Assembly: GCA_023439545.1 (NCBI GenBank)
Contig: JAEXNT010000022.1
Location: 22,498-86,497, forward strand
Direction of reading: 5' to 3'
Source of the DNA: Bacillota bacterium
GTDB lineage: Bacteria; Bacillota; Clostridia; Acetivibrionales; DTU013
Length of the DNA stretch: 64,000 bases
The position numbers were made by a program, and so were the translations under genes. The notes beneath the pieces are model-generated. The model worked only from the letters and a program-made list of their open reading frames with translations. It made no database searches and was not told where the DNA came from. Each line of letters begins with the position of its first letter. Position 1 is the first letter of the stretch. Shown here one piece after another: positions 1-8,018 of this stretch.

Positions 1-1
1 T

Positions 2-1312
2 ATGAAACCTTCGAATATAATATTGACCGGCAATGGAACGCTAAAGCTTATCGATTTCGGCATCGCACGCGAGTACAAACCGAGTGCGTCGGCAGATACG
101 GTATTCATAGGGACAAGAGGCTATGCGGCTCCCGAACAGTATGGGACGGGTCAGACCGGCGCGGCTTCTGACCTATACAGTCTTGGCGTTACGCTGCACC
201 AGCTTCTGACAGGGAAAAACCCGGTTGAGCCCCCCTACGGCATGAAGCCTATAAGGTATTATGACGATTCTTTTTCTCCGGTTTTGGAGGGCATCATCGA
301 AAAATGTACACGTGAGAATATGGAAGACCGGTATCGAAGCGCTTCCGAACTTCTTTCCGAACTGGAAGAACTGCAGGGTGGCAGGGAAATGCTGCAGCAA
401 AAAGCAGTGCTCCAGCTAAACGAATTTGATCTGGTCAAGTCAAGCCCCGGTTACAGCTTTCGGAAAATGATAATCACAGTATGGGATAATGCGGAGTTCG
501 GCTGCGAACTTGCATACGCCGCAGCCAAATATACCAGGAGCGAAGTGGTTCTGGCGGATCTTGACCTGCTGGCTCCCAAGGCCGATCTGTTCCTCAATAT
601 ACGGAAATTTCCGGCAATTGACCATCAGTCTGCAATTTTCGGGCATTCCGGCCTTGACATGGTCATGGACGCCATTTCGAAGGGCATGCTGACCGCGGGC
701 TATCTGCAGCAGTCGTCCGTAACCAGGAAGGACCTCTCCAACCTGCATGTCGTTACAGGTAATTACAGGCTAGATAATTATGAATATTACGATGAAGACA
801 GCGTTCCTAAATTGATAGACAAGTGTTATCGCAGTTTTGACGTTACGATACTGCTCGTGAACAGGTCCATATACGACTCGTTTACATTGGCTTCACTGCT
901 CAGGTCCGACATCAATATCGCGGCGTTCAGAGGCGACGTCGATCAGTTCAGGGAATTCAACGGCTATATTGCCTTTTTGAAGGATAAACAGCAGCTGCCC
1001 GAAGAAAATACTAAATTCGTGCTGTTTGACTACGATAAAGCTTCCGGCATCGGCATTGCACAGGCGCGGGCGGCTACCCAGGGAAATCTTCTCGGAAAGG
1101 TATCGGTCAGCAGGAAGCGCGCTTCTTATAGAAACATGAAAAGCGCCTATGTTTCGCATATGGAAAAGGAAATAGCGGCAGAATATAAAACCCTGCTCGT
1201 CAAACTGGGGCTGCTCCCGGCTGCCGGCCTGCTGAGCAGGTCAGGGCCGTTTGCAGGACGTTGTAACAACAGGCTCGGGAGTGGAAAGAACAGTGCTTTG
1301 GAGGTTTCGTAA
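2..1312 (+). CDS. Ser/Thr protein kinase C-lobe fused to a TadZ/CpaE-like ATPase domain (5' partial)
   Basis: The gene runs in from the left edge, so the true start and the kinase N-lobe are missing; the first ATG is inside the catalytic loop (KPSNI). Visible kinase signs are the DFG motif (residues 18-20), the activation-segment motif GYAAPEQYG (about 40-48) and the C-lobe to about residue 125. From about 155 the protein changes to a MinD/ParA-like fold: the strand ending DLDLLAPKADL (186-196) is the typical Walker-A-prime/B region of CpaE/TadZ proteins, but the P-loop position reads VWDNAEFGCEL with no GKT, so ATP binding there is doubtful. TadZ/CpaE proteins place Tad pilus machinery at the cell pole. 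The next gene overlaps by one base (TAATG) and encodes the pilus ATPase, so the kinase is probably part of the pilus operon. The fusion is seen; its signalling role is inferred. Confidence 0.8.
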   Translation: MKPSNIILTGNGTLKLIDFGIAREYKPSASADTVFIGTRGYAAPEQYGTGQTGAASDLYSLGVTLHQLLTGKNPVEPPYGMKPIRYYDDSFSPVLEGIIEKCTRENMEDRYRSASELLSELEELQGGREMLQQKAVLQLNEFDLVKSSPGYSFRKMIITVWDNAEFGCELAYAAAKYTRSEVVLADLDLLAPKADLFLNIRKFPAIDHQSAIFGHSGLDMVMDAISKGMLTAGYLQQSSVTRKDLSNLHVVTGNYRLDNYEYYDEDSVPKLIDKCYRSFDVTILLVNRSIYDSFTLASLLRSDINIAAFRGDVDQFREFNGYIAFLKDKQQLPEENTKFVLFDYDKASGIGIAQARAATQGNLLGKVSVSRKRASYRNMKSAYVSHMEKEIAAEYKTLLVKLGLLPAAGLLSRSGPFAGRCNNRLGSGKNSALEVS

Positions 1313-2517
1313 TGCCAGTTGTCAAATCTCATCACAAGCTGTTTTATGAGGAAAACTTCAATGCGGTCGGTAAACCCGGCGACCTAAACACGATCATATC
1401 ATCCATTACGAATGATATCCTCAAGGAATGCCCGGAGCTGGTCGCTGACGTCTCGGCCGGCAGGGCGGACCGGTGCGTTCTGGAGACTGCGATCATCAGG
1501 GATATCGACTTTAAAAGATATCACTGCGGCGTATTCAGGGATGAACTGATCCGTAAGGTTTTTGACTTCATGTTCGGTTACGGAGAGCTCCAGCCTTATG
1601 TTGAAGAGGAAGATATCACCGATATCGACGGCACAAGTTACAACCAGTTCGTTATCAGGCGTCATGGGATCAGGAGCAAGATCCCGGTGTATTTCGGGAA
1701 CGAGAAGATATTCGACACATATTGCAAGCTGATTGCGATCCGCAACGGCGGCATATTGAACGAAAATGACAGTCATTGCAGGGTCACTGATGAAAAGTAC
1801 CGCCTCAGGATCAATGTATCTGTCAAGCCCAGGAATATAGCGGGACCCGCCATCAGCATCCGTAAACACAGGAAGGTGAGCTACTCGATCGACGACCTGA
1901 AGGAACTCGGAATGCTGGACGAGGAACTCGCGGGCCTTATAAGAAAGCTTGCTCAGACGGACGCCTCCATACTCTTCTGCGGGAAAGGCGCTGCAGGGAA
2001 AACAACGTTGATGCGGGCTTTCGTAAATATACTGCCCGAGATGGAGAGAGTACTTATTGTAGAATCGGATGCCGAAATATACCCGGACAAGCCCTATTGC
2101 ATAGAACAAAGGATTAAAAAGCAGAATGAGGGCGGAAGGCCGGTCACTTTAAAGGATCTTGTAAGGGACGGTCTTACAATGTCTCTCGATACGTACTGTG
2201 TCGGGGAGATAACGGGAGATGAGGCGTGGGACTTCGTAAAAGCCGCGTTTTCCGGTCACAGGGGCCTGGCGACGACCCATTCGGAAAGCGCTTGCGACGC
2301 GTTCGCACGCTTGCTTACACTCAGCAAGGGAGCCAATATCGGGGAGAGTGAAAAGACTGTCAAGGAAATGCTCGGCAGAAGCATCGATATAATTTTCTAT
2401 CTCAAGGAGTTCAAAGTAGTTGAGGTCCTTGAAGTTCAGGGCTACGACAGCCGTATGGACGAGTTCGGTTACAGGCGGCTCTATCCCGTGAAGGGAGGAA
2501 ACGGTTCATGCTCCTGA
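1312..2517 (+). CDS. CpaF/TadA-type pilus assembly ATPase
   Basis: This is a 401-residue type II/IV secretion ATPase of the CpaF/TadA family, which powers assembly of Flp (Tad) pili at the cytoplasmic face of the membrane. The Walker A is GKGAAGKTT (residues 224-232), the Walker B region is RVLIVESDAEI, and the family's later GEI and THSES boxes are present before the end. The N-terminal 150 residues match the family's all-alpha plus PAS-like region. The ATG overlaps the TAA of the kinase gene, with a GGAGG just upstream. It is followed with a 10-base overlap by the TadB gene, so translation is probably coupled. The residue before the P-loop lysine is Gly and the loop reads AAGK where many homologues have GSGK; this is still a workable P-loop. 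Confidence 0.93.
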   Translation: MPVVKSHHKLFYEENFNAVGKPGDLNTIISSITNDILKECPELVADVSAGRADRCVLETAIIRDIDFKRYHCGVFRDELIRKVFDFMFGYGELQPYVEEEDITDIDGTSYNQFVIRRHGIRSKIPVYFGNEKIFDTYCKLIAIRNGGILNENDSHCRVTDEKYRLRINVSVKPRNIAGPAISIRKHRKVSYSIDDLKELGMLDEELAGLIRKLAQTDASILFCGKGAAGKTTLMRAFVNILPEMERVLIVESDAEIYPDKPYCIEQRIKKQNEGGRPVTLKDLVRDGLTMSLDTYCVGEITGDEAWDFVKAAFSGHRGLATTHSESACDAFARLLTLSKGANIGESEKTVKEMLGRSIDIIFYLKEFKVVEVLEVQGYDSRMDEFGYRRLYPVKGGNGSCS

Positions 2518-3461
2518 TAATTTTCCTCTCGATCCTGCTTTTCTGCGCCGATATGTTTTTTGCTTTTGCATTGACTTACAAGGTCAACTATTCCGGATAT
2601 ATCAGGCAGCTTGAAGGGCGGATACGCCGCGGATCCGGCGGCGCCGGACTTTTGACCGGCCGTGGGAGGCCCGCAGGAGCGTTTTCCGGGCCGAAGCCTT
2701 TAGAACAGTTTGAGTTGGTATATATCGAAAAGTCAAATATCAGGCATTATATTCCATTCTTTAATGTGTATTGCCTTTTTGCCGTAATGGCTGTAATCTT
2801 CGGGCTGGTATTCAAGCCTGTGATCAGTCTGCTTGGCTTCTTTCCTACAGCGCTGGTCATCAGCTTTCTGATATCGCTGCTTCCGCTCTTCGGACTGGAT
2901 CTGCTGGTCCGTTATAACTCGGAAATGGTCCGGAAAAAACTGTCGGAGTATATTTCTGTGCTGAACAGGTGGTGCTCTGTAAAGGAAGACATCATGTATG
3001 CGTTTGAGAAGTCGCTCGGCTCCGGTATCGGTGAACCGCTCCATACGTTCATAAGGGATATGGTGACTCAGGTTAACCGCGGAATGGATGCCGAAGAAGC
3101 GCTGGATATTCTGCAGACGAAGGTGGACAATTCACATTTCAGGGATTTTGTGCTCAATATAAAACTCAGTATGCGTCACAGGGGAGATATCACAAGGCTG
3201 CTGTCCAATCTGGAGACTCAGTTTTACCGTATAGACGAGGAGTATAACCGCAGAAGGATATCAACCTACAAGGACAGGATGCTCATATATTTCGTAATGG
3301 TCGCAGTCCTGGCGGCAGTTTTCCTTTTTATCCGTTTTTCATCGCAGGTAGGCGAATTTTATCTCAATACTGTTGAAGGTAAATTGCTGCTTATGATTTT
3401 TAGCGGTATGTATGCTTTGGGTTTTTATCTTACCTCTGGGATCATGAAATTCAAGAATTAA
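2508..3461 (+). CDS. TadB-like inner membrane platform protein (T2SSF family)
   Basis: A 317-residue membrane protein with one hydrophobic segment at residues 2-26, two near 85-132 and two at the C-terminus (about 262-282 and 292-312). The cytoplasmic T2SSF domain lies between (about 145-255). This topology and its place after cpaF identify the TadB half of the TadB/TadC platform on which the ATPase acts. The ATG lies inside the end of cpaF, with GGGAGG nine bases upstream. The short charged stretch rich in Gly and Arg after the first membrane segment (about residues 36-60) is probably a flexible linker. The family assignment rests on topology and context more than on a sharp motif. Confidence 0.85.
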   Translation: MLLIIFLSILLFCADMFFAFALTYKVNYSGYIRQLEGRIRRGSGGAGLLTGRGRPAGAFSGPKPLEQFELVYIEKSNIRHYIPFFNVYCLFAVMAVIFGLVFKPVISLLGFFPTALVISFLISLLPLFGLDLLVRYNSEMVRKKLSEYISVLNRWCSVKEDIMYAFEKSLGSGIGEPLHTFIRDMVTQVNRGMDAEEALDILQTKVDNSHFRDFVLNIKLSMRHRGDITRLLSNLETQFYRIDEEYNRRRISTYKDRMLIYFVMVAVLAAVFLFIRFSSQVGEFYLNTVEGKLLLMIFSGMYALGFYLTSGIMKFKN

Positions 3462-3511
3462 GCGTGCTTACGGAGTTGATACGGAAATAGGCAGAGAGGA
3501 GGCGAGCCGGG

Positions 3512-4420
3512 ATGCTGGAGAATTTATTGACCCTGATTGATAAAAATCCGCTTGTATATTTGCTTATGAATCTTGCCAATATGCTTTTTGCCGTCATGCT
3601 CTCACGCTGCCTGTTAATCGCGGGCTCGAGGCAGGTGGCGGAAGCGCTGGGACCCAGAAGTCCCCGCCTTACCCTTTACAGGAGATGTTCTGCCCTTGTT
3701 GGAACCGGCCTTGATATATGTGAGAAACGAATAGGAAGAATGGCTTTGTTTATGAATGCAAGGGCGAAAATGCGCAAGGCCGGCTACAAAAGCGAGTATG
3801 CCCCGGCGGTGTATCTGCTGGTCAGATTCATAATATCCCCGGCGGTATTTGCGGCCGCTTTTATCCTGAATTACCCTGACGTCATTAAGCCGCTTGCTTC
3901 AGCAGGCCTTATCAATCTGGTCATGGAGGTCGTCGTCTCATCCGGGAGGCGGAAAATCAACCTGAGGTTCCAGAAATATATCTATAAGATTTACAAATAC
4001 CTGCACAACCAAATCTCTTCAGGGATCAAACCTACCGATGCCATAAGGTCCGTTTATGAGGTGACTGAGGATAAGGAACTGAAGGGGATATTGGTAAGAC
4101 TTGCAGCCAGGTATGAACTTACATTGGATATAGATTCGGCGCTTGAAGAATTCAGATCCAACTTCGACGCCCATGAGGCCGAAACCCTGTGTATAGCTTT
4201 GAAGCAGGGCATAGAAACCGGGGACAGCAAGGATTTGCTTGCGAGGCAGGAGGATGTGATGTTCAAGAAATATTTCAATTACATACAGGCAGAAACGGAA
4301 AGCTGCAGGAACAGGAGTCTTGCCGCGGCAGCCGTATTTGTCGCGATCGTTGTCGTGATGATAATCGTACCGATGCTTAAAGACACCGGGGAGGCAATCG
4401 GAAAGATATTCATAAATTAA
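3512..4420 (+). CDS. TadC-like inner membrane platform protein (T2SSF family)
   Basis: A 302-residue membrane protein, second member of the T2SSF pair. Hydrophobic segments are seen near residues 13-36, 105-145 and 270-292; the central soluble part (about 155-260) carries the family pattern around HNQISSGIKPTDAI, where a conserved Gly-Lys-Pro turn precedes a helix. Together with TadB it should form the membrane platform of the Tad pilus. The start ATG has GAGGAGG about nine bases upstream and lies 50 bp after the tadB stop, so the genes are almost certainly co-transcribed. Family known; exact partner relations inferred. Confidence 0.85.
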   Translation: MLENLLTLIDKNPLVYLLMNLANMLFAVMLSRCLLIAGSRQVAEALGPRSPRLTLYRRCSALVGTGLDICEKRIGRMALFMNARAKMRKAGYKSEYAPAVYLLVRFIISPAVFAAAFILNYPDVIKPLASAGLINLVMEVVVSSGRRKINLRFQKYIYKIYKYLHNQISSGIKPTDAIRSVYEVTEDKELKGILVRLAARYELTLDIDSALEEFRSNFDAHEAETLCIALKQGIETGDSKDLLARQEDVMFKKYFNYIQAETESCRNRSLAAAAVFVAIVVVMIIVPMLKDTGEAIGKIFIN

Positions 4421-4439
4421 TTTTTTGGGAGGTTTTTAT

Positions 4440-4679
4440 ATGCTCATCGGAATTAGAACTATCCTTTCCATGTTGGGGCAAAGGATACCCTTGCGCCGTT
4501 TCAGAAACGACGATAGGGGCTTCGGCATGAATGAACTGCTCGGGATCGCAGCTGCGCTTATAATTGCGGCGTTTGTCATAATACCGAGTCTCAGGACTTT
4601 TGCTAAAAGCGTGATGGACGGCCTTTCAGACTGGTGGGGAAATACTATTGAATCCCAGATATTCCCTACTTCTGTATAA
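4440..4679 (+). CDS. Flp-type major pilin candidate
   Basis: A small protein of 79 residues. I place the start at this ATG because GGGAGG (4428-4433) is seven bases upstream; a TTG 15 bases earlier has no such site. A basic leader ends in DDRG, followed by FGMNE and a hydrophobic helix (LLGIAAALIIAAFVIIPSL). Cleavage after the Gly would leave Phe at +1 and Glu at +5, the classic rule for type IV prepilins. The leader is about 27 residues, longer than in most Flp pilins. Position right after tadB/tadC supports the pilin role. No prepilin peptidase gene is in this window, so the processing enzyme would have to be encoded elsewhere or to the left. Confidence 0.75.
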   Translation: MLIGIRTILSMLGQRIPLRRFRNDDRGFGMNELLGIAAALIIAAFVIIPSLRTFAKSVMDGLSDWWGNTIESQIFPTSV

Positions 4680-4690
4680 AGAGGTGTGGT

Positions 4691-5068
4691 ATGCCTACAA
4701 GAGCGGTGGTAACAGGCGTTATACTTGTTATTATGTTATCTCTGTCGGTATATTTATTCGAGTTTTTTCTGCCGTTGTCTGCAAAGGCAGACTTTGATTC
4801 AGCCTGTCGGGATTCCCTTCTCAGGATGGAGAACGGAGGCGGCCTGGACGGTGGCGATTGCAGCGAGCTGCAGGATGAACTCGAAGCCGCGGGCTTTACC
4901 AATATAGTCGTAAACGCCACGGCAAGCGCGCGCCAGGGCGAACAGCTGACACTGCACGTAGAGGGGGACTATAGCTGGAACAGGCTGACGGAGCTTTTCA
5001 AAAGAGAGGATCGGGATATTCGCATGATTTACGAGAAAACTACGATGTCCAGGAAGGTAGTCAACTGA
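4691..5068 (+). CDS. TadE/DUF4320-like minor pilin
   Basis: A 125-residue protein with one N-terminal membrane segment (about residues 5-30, VVTGVILVIMLSLSVYLFEF) and a small extracellular domain. Two cysteines (in SACRD and GGDCSEL) could form a disulphide. This outline, the length and the position in the Tad operon resemble the DUF4320/TadE-like minor pilins found in clostridial Tad loci. The ATG follows GAGGTG at 4681-4686 with a short spacer. The last base of its TGA is the first base of the next gene's ATG, implying coupled translation. The assignment is by outline and context, so moderately sure. Confidence 0.6.
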   Translation: MPTRAVVTGVILVIMLSLSVYLFEFFLPLSAKADFDSACRDSLLRMENGGGLDGGDCSELQDELEAAGFTNIVVNATASARQGEQLTLHVEGDYSWNRLTELFKREDRDIRMIYEKTTMSRKVVN

Positions 5069-5691
5069 TGAACGTTCGCTTCGCACGTTTCAAAGCCGCC
5101 GGAGCAAGCGCCGCGGGGAGTGCCGAAAGGGATGTCGAGGCAAGCGCTGCGGGGAGTACCATGAGAAGTGCCGTGAAAAGTGACGCTGGGAGCGCCGTGG
5201 CTGAAGTGGTCATTATGGCGGCGATGCTTGTGTTTGTCATATTTCCTGTTTTCTCGGCGGTAATGGAAAGGTTCATAGTGTTGGATAAAGCCAGGCTCAT
5301 ACGGGATTCGGTCGATATGACGAATATTTCCGTATATGACGCCTTGAATGCAGAGAGTCTCGGCAAGGTAAGCGTGGACCTTTTTGATGAAAAGGCGGGC
5401 GATATTTTCCGGGAATTGCTTTGTAAAAATCTGAAGCTGGACAGCGGCATGATGCCCAGGAGCGACTCGGTGGCGGAGGGCCGGGTGGAAATACTTTCTT
5501 TGGTATTTTATAAGGAAGGTTTTCCGGTGGTGTGTCCGGATGGTTCGATGATCGAAAGACCTGCAGTGCACAGCTGCATCGAAATTCCGATAAAACCGTC
5601 TCTGTACCGGGGCATTATATTGAACCTGCTTGGCAGGGACCATGTAGATGTGATAGTGCACGTGGACTCGGAAATACCTGTTAATAATTGA
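5068..5691 (+). CDS. TadE/TadG-like minor pilin with Ala/Gly/Ser-rich N-terminal extension
   Basis: A 207-residue protein. Residues 10-42 form an Ala/Gly/Ser-rich segment made of repeated AGSA-type units. It is followed by GSAVAEVVIMAAMLVFVIFPVF (about 42-63, a single membrane helix; the Glu after AVA is where TadE proteins have their conserved Glu) and an extracellular domain of about 140 residues. AGGAAGG lies ten bases before the ATG, which overlaps the upstream stop by one base. TadE/TadG proteins are minor pilins or pilus-assembly factors. The repeat-rich leader before the membrane helix is unusual and may be a recent expansion, because the DNA repeats too. A later Met at codon 32 could be an alternative start. 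Confidence 0.6.
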   Translation: MNVRFARFKAAGASAAGSAERDVEASAAGSTMRSAVKSDAGSAVAEVVIMAAMLVFVIFPVFSAVMERFIVLDKARLIRDSVDMTNISVYDALNAESLGKVSVDLFDEKAGDIFRELLCKNLKLDSGMMPRSDSVAEGRVEILSLVFYKEGFPVVCPDGSMIERPAVHSCIEIPIKPSLYRGIILNLLGRDHVDVIVHVDSEIPVNN

Positions 5692-5711
5692 TTCGGAATG
5701 GAGCGGAGGTT

Positions 5712-6389
5712 ATGAAGAGGTTCTTATGGATCGGCGCGGCGCTTGTGATAGTTGCGCTGCTGGTAACTGCCGAGACGGCGATAATAACGAGCGCATCAGG
5801 CTATGATAAGAAGGAGGAAGTCGTCTTCACCAAAGCGAATATACCCGGCAATACCTTAATTACCACGGATATGCTTGAGAAAAGGGAAACCGGCGGCAGC
5901 GCGGTACATCCCGACGCCGTTAAGAGTGTTGGCGATGCCTTGGGCAAAAGGACCTCCACCGATCTGGTAAAGGGGGAGATGCTCCTCAAAGCCAGATTAT
6001 CCTCTGACAGCCGCAAAATTGCCAAGGCTGAGAACAAGAACAACAGGCTTTTTTCAGTTGAATTGAAGACCGACCAGGCAAATGCCTGGCAGTTTTCAGA
6101 CAGGCAATTCGTTGATATAATATACGTGCCGAACAAGGAAGAGACGGGGGAACAGACGCCCCGGGCCGGGGGAGTTACAGATGCGGCTCCTGTTTCAAGC
6201 GGGATCAGGATAATGAAAAACGTCCGGGTTGCCGGACTGATTGATGAAGACGGGCAGCTGCTGAGCCCTTCGGAGAATAAAAAAACGCCCAGGTACGTAT
6301 CCTTTGAGGTAACGCAAGAACAGGCTGTTTTCCTGGCTTACGCCAAAAACAAGGGAAGGCTTGAGCTGTCCTGTATACCGGAAGAATGA
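5712..6389 (+). CDS. CpaB/RcpC-like SAF-domain pilus assembly protein
   Basis: A 225-residue protein starting at an ATG with GAGCGGAGG directly upstream; an earlier ATG at 5688 lacks a site. It has an N-terminal membrane segment (about residues 4-26) followed by an SAF domain (about 38-100), recognisable from the ANIPGNTLITTDML stretch and the later VKGEMLLKARL. This is the layout of CpaB/RcpC, which in Gram-negatives works with the secretin; in Gram-positive Tad loci the role is less clear but the gene is regularly present. It is the last pilus gene seen here. A terminator-like hairpin is not obvious after it; a tandem 18-bp repeat is. Confidence 0.82.
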   Translation: MKRFLWIGAALVIVALLVTAETAIITSASGYDKKEEVVFTKANIPGNTLITTDMLEKRETGGSAVHPDAVKSVGDALGKRTSTDLVKGEMLLKARLSSDSRKIAKAENKNNRLFSVELKTDQANAWQFSDRQFVDIIYVPNKEETGEQTPRAGGVTDAAPVSSGIRIMKNVRVAGLIDEDGQLLSPSENKKTPRYVSFEVTQEQAVFLAYAKNKGRLELSCIPEE

Positions 6390-6412
6390 ACGGTGCTCCT
6401 TCAAAAGTTGGA

Positions 6413-6470
6413 AACGGCTGTAAGGGCAGAAACTGCTATAAGGGCAGAAACTGCTATAAGGGCAGAAACG
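6413..6470 (+). repeat. 18-bp tandem repeat, three copies
   Basis: Three head-to-tail copies of an 18-base unit (CTGCTATAAGGGCAGAAA; the first copy differs at two bases) lie between the pilus operon and the YdbC-like gene. Each unit can pair with itself weakly (CTGC with GCAG). No ORF uses the stretch. Confidence 0.85.
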
Positions 6471-6528
6471 GCAAGTCCGTTGATATAGCGCTGCAAAATT
6501 ATGCGTCAATAATATGGGAGGGTTGAAA

Positions 6529-6765
6529 ATGGCAGACCTTAAGTATGAGATCAAAAAACATATCGGTGTTATCGGAGAAGGCACAAAGGGTTGGAAAAAG
6601 GAAGTCAACCTTGTGAGCTGGAATGACCGCAAGCCCAAGCTGGATATCCGCGACTGGGATGAAACTCATGAAAAGATGGGCAAGGGAGTGACACTGAACC
6701 GGAATGAAGTGGAAGAACTCAAAAAGTTGCTTTCCAATATAGAGACAGACGAAATGGAGGCCTGA
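6529..6765 (+). CDS. YdbC/PC4-like small nucleic-acid-binding protein
   Basis: A 78-residue protein starting at an ATG seven bases after GGGAGG (6516-6521). The sequence (EIKKHIGVIGEG, WNDRKPKLDIRDWD, MGKGVTLNRNEVEELKKLL) matches the YdbC family, bacterial relatives of the PC4 transcription coactivator. In the family, YdbC of Lactococcus binds single-stranded DNA as a dimer. The pattern of a four-strand sheet then one helix can be followed in the sequence. A strong terminator is built into the stop codon. It stands alone between the pilus operon and an AraC-type gene. Confidence 0.8.
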   Translation: MADLKYEIKKHIGVIGEGTKGWKKEVNLVSWNDRKPKLDIRDWDETHEKMGKGVTLNRNEVEELKKLLSNIETDEMEA

Positions 6766-6779
6766 CGGCCTCTTTTTTT
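6757..6779 (+). terminator. Intrinsic terminator overlapping a stop codon
   Basis: Perfect stem GAGGCC/GGCCTC with loop TGAC, followed by seven T. The TGA stop of the YdbC-like gene lies in the loop, so the last two codons and the stop are part of the terminator. Confidence 0.92.
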
Positions 6780-6813
6780 GTTAAGGGGACGGGAATCCGG
6801 CTGCCGGAACTAT

Positions 6814-6882
6814 AGCTGCATTCTGAAACCATAGCGACATGCCGTGGCCGGAGCTGCATTCCGGGACAATAACGACATGTCG
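6814..6882 (+). repeat. Imperfect direct repeat, period 38 bp
   Basis: Two copies of a 31-base unit (6814-6844 and 6852-6882), both opening with AGCTGCATT and ending with CGACATG, sit between the YdbC-like terminator and the AraC-type gene. They could be regulatory or remnants of a repeat. Confidence 0.6.
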
Positions 6883-6952
6883 GAGCCGGAGCATCCCTCG
6901 TGACAATTGCCTGTTTATAGGATATAATTTTACTGAAAGCCGGGGTGAAATT

Positions 6953-7840
6953 ATGGATAAGCTTCTGCCAAAGGCGTGGGAAGGTCTTCTTAATTCGTCG
7001 AACTTCCTGCCCGTCATAGTTAAATCGCTCGAAAGGATACAGGATATCACCTGGTCCATGGAACCGAACCGCCACGAAAATTATGAAATGGTATATATGA
7101 AAAAGGGTTATGCCGTATTTGAGATATCCGGCCAGCCTGTGACACTCGGCCCGAATGACATTGTCATAATTAAACCGCTCCAGTATCACAAGTTTATTGT
7201 CAAATCCGAAAACGGCTGTGAATTCATTGTTCTCAATTTCACTTTTGAAAACAGGATAAGCGGCGAATTTTCAGAGATCCCTCTCGAGGATTTCCTCAAT
7301 TTCGTCAGCAGCAAGGAGACCGGACCGTATATAACGTTGAAGGTCAGCCAGAAGAATGAGATCGTAATTTTATTGAACCGTATATTGAAAGAACGCGATA
7401 GCAGTGAACCGGGCAGCGATTTCCTCAATTATCTGCTGGTGCTCGAGCTTTTCGTACTGCTTTCCCGCGCACTGAAGATGGAGTGGGAGAACAGTATCAA
7501 ATCCAAAAGCCCCAAGCTCAAGGAATTGATCGGGATCTCGGTAAACTTCATCCACACCAATTTCGAAAGGGATATTTCGCTGGGAGATATCGCGAAGTTC
7601 GTATTCCTCAGTCCAAGCTATTTTACAAGGGCATTCAAGGAAGAAACGGGCATGAGCCCCATCAACTACCTGCTTAAGGTACGGATCGACAGGGCTAAGG
7701 AACTGTTGTCCGACACAGGCCTGAAAATCAGTGATATTGCGCTGAACGTAGGCTTTTCGAACCAGCAGCGCTTTAATGAAATGTTCAAGAAATATACCAG
7801 TCTGACCCCCCTCCAATACAGAAAGAAACACGAGAACTAA
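6953..7840 (+). CDS. AraC-family transcriptional regulator with cupin sensor domain
   Basis: A 295-residue regulator. The ATG is chosen because GGGGTGA lies six bases upstream; longer readings have no site. Residues 20-100 look like an AraC-type cupin ligand-binding fold (MEPNRHENYEMVYMKKGYAVFEI, then PNDIVIIKPLQYH). The C-terminal 100 residues hold two helix-turn-helices with the family signature (DIALNVGFSNQQRFNEMFKK, then TPLQYRKKH). It reads toward leuC-leuD-leuB, whose promoter region carries a 10-bp direct repeat spaced two helical turns, as AraC proteins often bind. Control of the leucine genes is therefore a reasonable inference, but no ligand can be named. Confidence 0.88.
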   Translation: MDKLLPKAWEGLLNSSNFLPVIVKSLERIQDITWSMEPNRHENYEMVYMKKGYAVFEISGQPVTLGPNDIVIIKPLQYHKFIVKSENGCEFIVLNFTFENRISGEFSEIPLEDFLNFVSSKETGPYITLKVSQKNEIVILLNRILKERDSSEPGSDFLNYLLVLELFVLLSRALKMEWENSIKSKSPKLKELIGISVNFIHTNFERDISLGDIAKFVFLSPSYFTRAFKEETGMSPINYLLKVRIDRAKELLSDTGLKISDIALNVGFSNQQRFNEMFKKYTSLTPLQYRKKHEN

Positions 7841-7933
7841 GTCCGGGTGATTGCGGCCCCGATACAGACTCCCATCCGTAACGATAATCCAGCTCCTCGT
7901 CAAAAAACATGAATATTGTTGCCGAATAACAGT

Positions 7934-7972
7934 AAGTAACAGGAAGAATCCTAAAGTAACAGGCGATATAAT
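7934..7972 (+). promoter_or_regulatory. Candidate leuCDB promoter with AraC-type direct-repeat operator
   Basis: AAGTAACAGG occurs at 7934-7943 and again at 7954-7963, exactly 20 bp apart, and is followed at 7967-7972 by TATAAT. One repeat lies just upstream of the expected -35 position and the other between -35 and -10. The upstream gene encodes an AraC-type regulator. Confidence 0.55.
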
Positions 7973-7987
7973 CTTTACACAAGGGAG

Positions 7988-8018
7988 GATATTCGGCGCC
8001 CTTCATGGCGCGGATATC
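7988..8018 (+). promoter_or_regulatory. Hairpin in the leuC 5' leader
   Basis: GATATTCGGCGCC (7988-8000) pairs with GGCGCGGATATC (8007-8018) apart from one bulge, loop CTTCAT. It lies between two AAGGGAGG sequences (7981 and 8033), the second being the leuC ribosome binding site. A similar small hairpin occurs before holB at 33249. Confidence 0.5.

Noticed and set aside
1399..2109. Long open frame on the minus strand inside cpaF
   Set aside because: It is antisense to a clear CpaF gene, has no ribosome site and no family signs; many such mirror frames exist in this window.
6413..6470. CRISPR-like array
   Set aside because: The repeats are tandem without spacers and only 18 bp long; no cas gene is near.
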